Program-made: the position numbers and the translations under genes
In this document: piece by piece, positions 48,701 through 57,662 of the stretch
How positions within the stretch are numbered: the first letter of the stretch is position 1
How the letters are laid out: each line of letters begins with the position of its first letter
Source: Centroberyx gerrardi
Taxonomy: Eukaryota; Chordata; Actinopteri; Beryciformes; Berycidae
DNA: 64,000 nucleotides
Assembly: GCF_048128805.1 (NCBI RefSeq)
Contig: NC_136005.1
Location: 10,276,475-10,340,474 of the forward strand
Reading direction: 5' to 3'
The notes under the pieces: model-generated
What the model saw: only the letters and a program-made list of their open reading frames with translations
Told to the model about the DNA's origin: nothing
Databases searched by the model: none

Positions 48701-49751
48701 CCATCATTTGTTGCGTTGTTAATGCCCTGAATGCCTGAGCCTCATGAAAAACTAAAGGCCTTTGCACTGTGTGTTACTATGGCAGGATCTGGACATTGAT
48801 CTGAAGAAGAGTAATCAGGAGACTCTGGTTGAAGCGGGGAGTATACTGTTGATCAAGGAAAATCTCCCGTCCCCAGAAGTCCCCAGCCTGTACACACGGC
48901 TCCGCGGCCTGCAGAGACTCAAGGTCAGGCTCCTGTCATTCATTACATCGTCTGCATGGATGTTTTAGTTAATGTTAGTTTACAATTCCTGTCCTACGAG
49001 AAAGCGGGTGCACATGGTTGCTCAGGGACACTTTGGTAGTGTTTGGCGTAGTTGGTACTTGGGATCAAACCAGTAACCTTTTGACTATTTTACTAGTTTG
49101 TTTTGAAAAAGATTTAATGAGGGCTGCCTGCTAAAATCAAAAGACCATAATTTGGGTGTTGTAAGTTGATTTGATTCTTATTATTATATGTTCCATGGTT
49201 TCTTTAGGGAAGAGTTAAGAACCATTTACACCTTTTTATCTTCTTCTCTCACGTTTTGCTCTCTACTGCCTTTACAGAAGGAGCTCGCATTCACCGTGTG
49301 TCTTCACTACCGCTATTCCAGCATGGATGAGGACGTCCAGGAAAGGCAAATAGTAACAGTTGGCAAACCGCTGGTCTCCAAACTCAACCTGCATGAACCC
49401 CGAATGCCTCGCTCCTCCTCTGCCTCCTCCTCCTTCGACCTCCACTCCTTCAGCCTCCTGGAGTCCTCTTCCTTTGCAGAGGCCTTTGGGCCGGACTTAC
49501 CTGCTTCTGAAACATCCTCTATTGGTTCAGCCTCAACTACCTGGTCGTATTATTCACAAACTGCCAAAGAATCTGCCACCGCTGGCTCTCCACATTCATC
49601 CAGGAGAACCAATGTACCAGAGGAGACTGACAGTCCTGAATTTGACTGTGATGCTCCTCAGCCTCTCACCGCCAGCAAAAGCTTGACCGACAGCCAAGTA
49701 AAGGACACAGACTACAAGTTTAGTAACATGTGCAATTTCCATTCTTGTTAA
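39713..49751 (+). CDS. malt1-like: MALT1-type paracaspase
   Basis: Scaffold and Arg-specific protease of the CARD-BCL10-MALT1 complex driving NF-kB signalling. Exons: 39713-39846, 40177-40343, 40804-40934, 42699-42855, 42960-43147, 43755-43851, 44158-44208, 44352-44393, 44504-44707, 45200-45377, 45988-46062, 46269-46396, 46981-47130, 48342-48499, 48786-48923, 49278-49751. They give 823 residues (human MALT1 824). Death domain about 5-98, Ig1 about 100-200, Ig2 about 205-300, caspase-like domain about 325-545, Ig3 about 560-700, Ser-rich tail. The catalytic pair is His398 (YFAGHGYEN) and Cys447 (LLDMCRKR), 49 residues apart as in human. Arg127 in LTCRAS matches the human Arg149 self-cleavage site. 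NVPEETD (778-784) aligns with the human C-terminal TRAF6-binding segment. An in-frame ATG at 39602 could add 37 residues. Orthologue versus paralogue is unsettled. Confidence 0.93.
40781..40798. repeat. GT microsatellite before paracaspase exon 3
   Basis: Short GT run immediately upstream of the exon 3 acceptor, replacing much of a normal pyrimidine tract. Confidence 0.85.
40976..41537 (-). mobile_element. internally deleted Tc1/mariner element
   Basis: Terminal inverted repeats CACTCACCGGCCACTT (left, from 40976) and AAGTGGCCGGTGAGTG (right, ending 41537) are flanked by TA on both sides (40974-40975 and 41538-41539), the Tc1/mariner target duplication. The 562-base length is too short for an active copy (about 1.2-1.6 kb). 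It lies in paracaspase intron 3. Confidence 0.85.
41208..41390 (-). pseudogene. Tc1/mariner transposase N-terminal fragment
   Basis: A 60-residue frame starting MGKKGDLSDFERGMVVGARR with a helix-turn-helix (LSNSETADLLGFSLTTISRV) is the DNA-binding head of a Tc1-type transposase. The catalytic DDE part is absent, so it is a deletion relic that could at most encode a DNA-binding fragment. Confidence 0.8.
41632..42600. other. paracaspase intron 3, right part
   Basis: Contains a decayed repeat-like stretch near 41632-41730 with GATTAGTTAATTATTT words. The rest, including a GC-richer patch at 41750-42200, has no feature I can name. Confidence 0.5.
42865..42903. repeat. CTCCT pentanucleotide microsatellite
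   Basis: Eight or so CTCCT units begin 10 bases after the exon 4 donor and fill much of a 104-base intron (42856-42959) of the paracaspase gene. They also act as a pyrimidine-rich stretch. Confidence 0.95.
43195..43275 (-). mobile_element. LINE/SINE 3' tail fragment with AAT repeat
   Basis: The reverse complement reads GTAAAGCACTTTGTAACTG, then TTGAAAGATGCTACGTAAAT, then an ATT run. This is the characteristic tail of fish retroposons. Fragment only. Confidence 0.5.
43374..43560. repeat. degraded fish interspersed repeat
   Basis: Contains ATTCAGAGCAACTTACAGGAA, GGGGGTTCACTG and GATCTTTCAGTTTCAGGATGG, resembling a common teleost repeat. Related but diverged segments are at 56065-56200, 58485-58620 and 63541-63670. 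Confidence 0.45.
44985..45030 (+). mobile_element. retroposon 3' tail
   Basis: TCTGTGAAAGGTGCTATATAAATAAACTTTACTT is the typical 3' end of fish LINE/SINE retroposons. It is preceded by a T-rich region with repeated TTTTTATGTCTTATTG words (44836-44945). Confidence 0.5.
47139..47845. repeat. 42-base minisatellite, about 17 copies
   Basis: Tandem units of about 42 bases, each starting TTTAGACAAAGATTAATATG and ending with TGTAGCTACAG or ATAGATACAG. Copies differ by a few substitutions (ATGAACTG versus ATCAACTG) and some are about 10 bases shorter. The array begins 8 bases after the donor of paracaspase exon 13 and ends against a Tc1-type miniature element. Confidence 0.95.
47846..48213. mobile_element. 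Tc1-type miniature element
   Basis: The left end has TACCAGTCAAAAGTTTGGACAC. The right end has GTGTCCAAACCTTTGACTGGTA, its near-perfect reverse complement, bordered by TA. These are the terminal repeats of a widespread fish Tc1 group. The roughly 360-base interior has no transposase, so it is non-autonomous. Confidence 0.85.
48995..49090. repeat. fish interspersed repeat fragment
   Basis: GGTTGCTCAGGGACACTTTGG and GGGATCAAACCAGTAACCTTTTGAC are familiar words of a degraded fish short interspersed repeat, in the last paracaspase intron. Confidence 0.45.
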
Positions 49752-50255
49752 GGGGGACTCACACTATGATTTAGTCGTTACACACTTTGGCACTAAATCA
49801 GCAAAAGAACAAAAAAGTCAAAAGGAAGAAAAAATAAAAACGCTTGTGAATTTGCCAATTCATTATAATTGACTCAGCATGGAGATTGCTGTTTTTGGTC
49901 CATTTTGCTGTTGTTGTTCTCTTATCTATGCATTAACTTTTTTGTGTAGCTCACTTATAAACATTTTCTGTAAGAAATTAATGAAATAGGGCCCATTTTT
50001 AATGCATTACAAAAATAATTAATTACTTTGCAGCTTAAGTTTGAAGGTGCTTTGTTTGTCAAAAGGAAGAAAAAGAACATGTATGTATGCATTATTTAAG
50101 GTGAATTTATGAAAAGTTTGTAGACCTATAACTTTTTTTAACTGCTGTTTTGATGCATGTATGTGTATTGTACACACACCTCAAAAAGACACCACTGATC
50201 ATTGGTCACCAATGCTTCTTCGATTCCTGTCATTTAACTATGATTGTGCCACATA
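49752..50255 (+). other. paracaspase 3'UTR region
   Basis: AT-rich sequence after the TAA stop. AATAAA-like hexamers occur (AAAATAAAAACG near 49832). The boundary of the 3'UTR with intergenic DNA is not visible; a Tc1-type element follows at 50256. Confidence 0.5.
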
Positions 50256-51460
50256 CAGCTCTGGAAAAAATTAAGAGACCACTGCAAAATTATCAGTTTC
50301 TCTGGTTTTACTATTTATAGGTATGTGTTTGAGTAAAATTTACATTTTTGTTTTATTCTATAAACTACTGACAACATTTCTCCCAAATTCCAAATAAAAA
50401 TATTGACATTTAGAGCATTTATTTGCAGAAAATGACAACTCAAAATAACAAAAAAGATGCAGTGTTTTCAGACCTCGAATAATGCAAAGAAAACAAGTTC
50501 ATTTTCATTTTTAAACACCACAATACTAATGTTTTAACTTAGGAAGAGTTCAGAAATCAATATTTGGTGGAATAACCCTGATTTTCAATCACAGCTTTCA
50601 TGCATCTTGGCATGCTCTCCACCAGTCTTTCATATTGCTGTTGGGTGACTTTATGCCACTTCTGGCGCAAAGATTCAAGCAGCTCAGCTTTGTTTTGATG
50701 GCTTGTGACCATCCATCTTCCTCTTGATCACATTCCAGAGGTTTTCAATGGGGTTCAGGTCTGGAGATTGGGCTGGCCAAGACAGGGTCTTGATCTGGTG
50801 GTCCTCCATCCACACCTTGATTGACCTGGCTGTGTGGCATGGAACATTGTCCTGCTGGAAAAACCAATCCTCAGAGTTGGGGCCTGTTTCGAACCGTCCT
50901 CGCCGTGCACTTGACCCCAGCTGCCGTTTGCCATCGCTCATTCCTCCGTCTCTCTGGGCTCTGGGCGGTCATCCCGGTCAGTGGAGAGTCGTTTTTGCCC
51001 TCTGCCGGTGTGTAGCTTTGTTGTCCCCAATGTCTGCTGCTTGACCTTGTTCTTATGAACCGCCGTCTTTGAAATTTTAAGGATGGAAGCAACCTGACAC
51101 TCACTGTATCCCTCTGCCAGTAAAGCCAGAATCGAACCCTTCTTTTCCTGCTCAAAACTTTTCTTCCCAACTCTTTTAGCATGGTCAATAGATATTTTTT
51201 GATTCCAATTACTTTTGAGGTACTACCAGCACTGTTTTTGCCATCCAGCTGGTCCTATTGCAAGAGGATAGTGATGACCACAGCAGTGGTTTTTATACTT
51301 TTCCTGAATTTGGTTCAGGTGATCACCTAATCAGTACCTCATTAAGTAGAATGAGGTATTCCTGTGTTGGAACAGACACTGGAATGGAATGGCTGCCATA
51401 CATGTAGAGATGCTGATTTAAGAAAACTTTGGAGTGGTCTCTTAATTTTTTCCAGAGCTG
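50256..51460 (-). mobile_element. decayed Tc1/mariner transposon
   Basis: Terminal repeats CAGCTCTGGAAAAAATTAAG (left) and its near reverse complement CTTAATTTTTTCCAGAGCTG (right) are flanked by TA at 50254-50255 and 51461-51462. The length of 1205 bases is close to a full Tc1 element but has an internal deletion. It lies between the paracaspase and safb, ending about 75 bases before the safb promoter NRF1 motif. Confidence 0.88.
50560..51188 (-). pseudogene. Tc1/mariner transposase pseudogene
   Basis: A minus-strand frame starting near 51188 (MTMLKELGRK) begins as the helix-turn-helix head but is frameshifted. A second frame at 50684-50941 has the catalytic C-terminal part: WFFQQDNVPCHTA with the second catalytic Asp, and SPDLNPIENLWNVIK with the third acidic residue. 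The central catalytic segment is deleted between them. It is therefore inactive. Confidence 0.82.
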
Positions 51461-51499
51461 TATATATGTTTCCAGGTGCTATTAGTTATTGACAGTTAT

Positions 51500-51691
51500 T
51501 CCCCGCTCCTCTACCAGTTATGCGCTACAACTATACTGCGCACGCGCAATGACGGCATTCTGCCACTGCATTCTGCACGCCATCGCCATTTTGCAGTAGT
51601 TAGCGAGCTAGCTACTTGTTTTCATGCAACATTAATAAACCGAGTACACAGCGATTTTCCACGCTGAAGAAATATATTAGTTATCAAAACC
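51500..51691 (+). promoter_or_regulatory. safb: safb promoter and 5'UTR
   Basis: A perfect NRF1 consensus TGCGCACGCGCA at 51537-51548 and a YY1-type CGCCATTTTG at about 51585-51594 precede the safb start codon. No TATA box. These are typical of TATA-less housekeeping promoters. The transcript start probably lies between 51560 and 51620. Confidence 0.65.
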
Positions 51692-54600
51692 ATGGCTGAC
51701 TCTTCAGCAGAAGTCGAGGTTCCGGAGGGCGCAGAGGTTCGCAAGCTATCGGAGCTGAGAGTTATCGATCTGAAGGCCGAACTGAAGAAACGGAACCTGG
51801 ATACCACGGGCATCAAGAGCGTGCTGTCAGAGCGCTTGAAAAAGGTCTTGTTAACTAGTATGATATCTTGTGAAATAACATAGAAATATAACCCTAGCTA
51901 ACTCTGCTTTGCTAAATCGTGCCATTATATTGCAGAAACCCGTTAGGTTACTGAATATACTCTGTCAGTGTTAGCGATTTAGCTCTAGCTAACAGCGCTA
52001 CGAGGCCCATTGAGCTAACGTTAACATTACTGCGTGCCTGTTAGCGCCAGCTAGCTGAAGGGCTTCATTCAAGCCCTAAGCTCATAAAGCCTTTTGCACA
52101 AATTTGAATACCTTTACTTTGAATATGTCTTGCATTGGCATGTTTATTGAGTATGTGTTTGTGTCTTTGCTCTACTCTCCATGAACAGGCGATCGAGGAA
52201 GAGGGAGGAAATCCGGATGAGATTGTTGTTGATCTGGAGCCAACCCCAAAGAAAGCTGCGCCTAAACGGGCTGCCAAAGGTAAGCAACAGATGGAGAACC
52301 GACACCTGGTTTCTGCATTACTGTTACTTAGCTCTCAGACACTTGATCAAATCAATCAAATGTATTGTCTCAACAGATGTAAGGCAAGACAATGATGAAC
52401 CAGAGGACAGCACTGTGGAGGAGGATTCTCGTGATGGACAGGTGAGATATTTTAAGATTATTTCAAACTTGTTTTAACAAAATATAAGTTCTACTGTAAC
52501 AGTTAGATGCTTGTGCAGAATTGGTGGTGCTCCCTGGCCACTGTCAAGCTATTAGGCACTAGATATTACTGTTGGTGTCCTCTAGTTTTTTTTTTTTTTT
52601 TACAAAGTCCTTTGTCTCTCCATCAGGAAGAGCTTCAAGACGATCAAGACAACATGCAGGACATGGACATCCTTGACATGAATGTTCTGGATGAGGCAGA
52701 GAATGACAATGGAATACCCGCCGAGGAAGATGAGGATGAAATCCAGAATTTGGATGCTGAGGAAGGCAACGAAGAAGAGGAAGAGGCAGTGATAGATGAG
52801 GAACAGGACAATGAGCCGATGGAGTCGGAGGATGAATCCAAAGTTGAAGAGGTGAGAGACAGGATGGCAGAGGGGTTTCTGATAGGGAGGCACCAATATA
52901 TCAGCAGACTGTTGGTGTCGGCCAGTATTGGCTTTAAGAAGCTAACTCTGAATTGGTCCAATATTATTTTTACTGACGATATTTGGCCAGTTGTGGAATT
53001 AAAGTTTTTGCGACATTTTTTGCTACTACTGTATCACTTAATACAACTGTCAAATTAGCAACAGAATAGAACTAATGTAGTCTTTGTTTAAAAAACAATT
53101 ATCTTTAAAGAGGCATTTCTGAAAAGCTGTTTTGCACTTTGTACTAAGATCCTTACAAAAATGCATCACTATCGGCTGATATGGGTGGGAAAATATTGGT
53201 ATCAGCCTCAAAAATATATATTGTTATAGTTATTGACCTTGCAAAAAACATCTTATTAACCTGAGGTTAGACCTCTCTGCTAAGTTTATGTAGTTTTAAC
53301 TTGGAAGTTTAACGAGTGCAAGTTACCTCTTAAGTGTTTCTTGCTGTATGATGAATATTTCATTTGGAGTGTTATTTATTTTAACTTGTGTTTCAACAGA
53401 TGGATGAGTCTGAGTTGGTAGATAAAGATGAAGACCTGACATGCCCATCACCCAACAAGGTATCGTCCCACACAAGTGTGTTTTTTTTTTTTATGTATGT
53501 AAAGCTGTTAATGCTGCAATAAAAACAAATGTAACTGCCAAATACGTAATGACACCATCTTTGTGTTTTAGGCTCAAGAAGAGGATCCAGATGCAGACGA
53601 CCCTAAAGAAAATAAAGGTACTGTTGAAAAGGGGTTAGAGGTTCACATGAACGCAGTGTTGAGCTTGGAATGCAATCCTTTAGTTTAATTTCAACCAGGA
53701 AGGGAGACTGGAAGCCCAAAGGGAATTGCTGGCTTTGTGTTGAAATTTGGTTAACCATAATTGTTAAATTAAGTATTAAATGTTTTGTTGGTCAGTACAT
53801 CAAAATATATTTTTGTGCTATTAAAAGGGCTATTAAAATGGCAGTGGTTAACAATTTGATACACACTGACAGCAATTATATGTCAAGGTCAGGGAGGTTT
53901 GAGCTGTTGCAGGTGATTGTAGTGTTTCTAGGTTGCCACATGAAGACCAAGACAAAGAAGACCCATCAAGGCTCATCAGCTGACACCACCCTTTTTTAAA
54001 GACTATGAATTATAAATCCACTGGATTTGAAACTGATGAACTTGAACTGAAACTCTGGTCAACGCGAATGGACACTGAGCAAGTCAAAGGTTGAAAGAAG
54101 ATGGACTTCACCGAGCCTCTGCTGCTGCTCTGCTGATCTTGTGGCTCTCTTCAGCACTCTTTGTCTGCTTTGGATCAGGTGAACTGAGTCAAGTGGTTCA
54201 ACTTGAGAAATGAGCCAAGGTCTTAGTCCCTCTAGTTGCTTGGTTGTCTCCCAGCCTTTGGGTTCTCTTCCAGTCTCTTGTTAGGGTGTGCTTCATCCTT
54301 TTAATACATAGATGTAAGAGCACAGGCCAGGGGTCATGACGTTCCTAATCCAGGCCTTGCCAGTTCCTCGTTAACCATTGCTGTGTTTCAGAAGTGATTA
54401 AACTCTGTGCCATTCTATTCCTGTTAAATCCGTAGAAAATGACAAAGTAGCCGGGTCTTGTTTATCTGAGCCGCTTAACGAAGATCGCCACCAGAGCCAG
54501 GAGACGACCCCCGAAGAAGAGCAAGCCGCCACCGCCGGAGGGGAAGACAATGTGTCCGACATTGGTGCCAAGTCCGACACGGCCGCCTCTGGTAATATGG

Positions 54601-57600
54601 AGAGCGACAAGGATGTTATGGAGACTGACACGAAAGAGGTCGGGGACACACAGAACGTCCCGGAAGAGACAGTTGACACTGAAAGCAAAAGCACTCAGGC
54701 TGTTAGTGTAAGCGAACAGGGCGCCGCGGGCGAAACTGTTGATTCAGAAATGGGGTCTAAGAAGGGTGAGGAGGATGAGAAGACAGAAGAGAAAGCTGAT
54801 GCGGATTCATCCTCGGCAGTGAAAGAGTCCTCTTCTGTAGAGGGCGATGATCAGAAAAAGAGGTTTGTTGTTTTCTGTCTACTAGAAACCAAAATGGCTA
54901 TCTCTGTTGCATTGGCTCCTTTGTGCTAGCAAAATTTGGATGCTCTTTTGGAGGTAAAAAAAAATGGTCTGTGCATTTGTCTGAAGTTTTCATTTGTCAT
55001 TTCTTACACTCACCTCTCCCACTTTATTACCCATTAATGAGTAGTGTTTTGGGATTGTCTTGGGGCATAGTTCCATCCATTCACTGTTAAATCACTGCAC
55101 TATGGTTCGTGATGGGTTGATCACTTGTCAGTTTTGTACTATACCATAAAACACGTAAGTATAAACATCTGTATGAGTAGAGATCCCAGGTATCCTCACT
55201 GTTGTATGTTTATGGTTTGTTTTCTTTGTCTCTAGTTCTGAGGAAAAAGATGGCAAGATCGAGTCAAAAGATGAAAAGGGTGAGTGTATAGAATGATTTC
55301 CTTGTTCTTTTCCTTCAAAGTCAATGGATGATTGCTCACTCTTTAATTGTGTGTATGTGTGTGCAGCCGCTGGAGGTGGTGCTGCAGCAAGCAGTAGCAG
55401 GAATCTGTGGGTCAGCGGCCTCTCTTCCACTACCAGAGCGACTGATCTGAAGACCCTCTTCAGCAAATATGGCAAGGTTAGTCTGTGGCCAAGTGTCCCT
55501 CGCTGGAAGACTGATGAGTTCTGAGTTTGTAAATGGGCCCAGAAATAATAATAAATGGGCTTTTGTTCCCTTCCCTGCTCACCTCTTCCTCCTTGTCCTT
55601 CTTGCTTCCCCTCCTCCTCCTCCACCCTTTTCCCTTCAGGTTGTTGGAGCTAAGGTTGTGACGAACGCCAAGAGCCCCGGCGCTCGCTGCTACGGCTTTG
55701 TCACCATGTCTTCCACAGAAGAGGCCACCAAGTGCATCAGCCACCTCCATCGAACTGAACTGCACGGCAGGATGATCTCCGTGGAGCGGGTGGGTGCTAT
55801 GGGTGGATTTCTGTTGTTGTAGTCATTTTAATTGTATGAAAGGATCAACGCGGCCTTGGTTCTATTCATTTTGCTCTCATGAATTAATCACTAATCCACT
55901 CCTTCAATGTTGTAGGCCAAAAATGAGCCTGCAGGGAAGAAGCCAGCTGACAAGAATGACTCTAAGAAGTCTGGCGACAGGAGACACTCCACAGACTCCA
56001 AGTAAGACCGCCTGCAGGCTTAGAAACATGTTTGAAAATAAATACACATGCTCACATAAGATAACGTATGCCATTTGGCAGGCACTTTTATCCAGTGTGC
56101 CTTTCAGTACCGTGGATGCATACATTTTCAGCATCGCTTGCCCCAGTGGTAATCAAACCCTTAACCTATCCTTTGAGCTATATAGGATAAGCCATCCACT
56201 AAACGGGAGCAAAATAAGCTAGCCATTAAACAGAACCATGGGGGTAATGCTTGAACATAGTGCTCAAACAGCATACTGTGTTATAAATTCTGCAGGTCCG
56301 ATGGCAAGGATGAGAAGTCTGAGGGTGAAGGAAAAGACGGCAAAGGTGAGACAAAGTTTACTCCCTGCTTGTATGTATCCGGTTAACGCTGGATAATAGT
56401 CGCCCCTCTAAAACCTTGACTAGCGTTCTTAACTAAGAGTGTACTGTTGCTGTTTTTACAGGCCGTAATGAGAGGACTGTAGTGATGGACAAGTCCAAGG
56501 GAGAGCCCGTCATCAGCGTGAAAACTAAAAGCAAGGAACGAGTAAGTTAAACATTCACCCCTAGTAATGCTAAATCCTCTCACACATCTTCAGCTTCGTG
56601 ATCCTCCACATGTTTATCAGTGTTTTCCACAAGCACACTGAGGAGCCAGCCAAAGAGAAAAGGCGATGGGTCCTGCAGTGTGCACCCTCAGGGAAAATAC
56701 TTAGATGAGCAAACTCTATTTTGGTGTCTTTTCATGCATTCTGACACCTTGTGGTGTTGAGTTTATAAGAAGAGACTAAAAGAGGTATTGTGTAAAAGAG
56801 GTGTTGTGTGTAAAGGGGGTATTGTGTAGATAGATGCAGTAAACTACACTAGCTAGGTGAAACCCTGTACCCTAAAGGTCTTGTGTTGCATATGTAAACT
56901 AGGCTAATGGTAACACAACTAGAACACAATATGTAACAACGAAACCAAAGGCTGGCAATCCATCAATTATATTCAATATAGTTTCAACTCTCCCTTTCAA
57001 GTCTTCTTCATGGGTGTGCTGATACCTAAATTGTCTGCAGCCCATAATGGCATTATCTCTTCCATACCCATCTCTTGTTACCCTTTCTTTTCTTCCTCTC
57101 CTTTATCTAGAGCTCCAAGAGTCGGGACCGCAAGTCACCCAGTAAGGAGAAGAAAGACATCCTGTCATTTGACCAGATCAAGGAGCAGAGGGAGAGAGAG
57201 AGGCAGAGGCAGCGGGAGAGGGAGATCAGAGAGGTGGAGAGACGCAGGTACACTGGGTAAGGAGTGGAAGAGGGAGCTTGAAAAACCACTCTCAAACCAC
57301 TCTGTGCCTTAGTTTAAATCTTATTACTTTTTTTTTTATTTCGATTACATATTTCTGTAGGATAAAACCTACTTTTTTAAACATATACCCCAGCATTTTG
57401 TGACTTTAACAAAAATACCATTATAAATAGTTATTTTTTATTTTTCAGTGACTGAATAGATTTCTCATTATCTTGTCTCAGCGACCGGGACCGGGATCGT
57501 GAGCGTGACGGACGCTCGGAGCGTGAGCGCGAACGCATCCGTCTGTTCCGGGAGAAGGAGGAGCAGAAACGCTTGATCCGAAAGAGGAACTGGCTGGAGG

Positions 57601-57626
57601 TACAGTCCTTTGCTCTAGTTAAAGCA

Positions 57627-57662
<36 letters not shown>

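Noticed and set aside
49360-49686. Pro-rich 108-residue plus-strand frame
   Set aside because: It is a shifted-frame shadow of the Ser-rich tail in the last paracaspase exon.
54040-54080. Possible C/D box snoRNA (CTGATGAA ... AACTGA) in safb intron 6
   Set aside because: Spacing is too short and no terminal stem is seen.
55128-55625. 165-residue minus-strand open frame
   Set aside because: It is antisense to safb exons and introns with no recognisable domain. Long antisense frames are expected over GC-rich exons.
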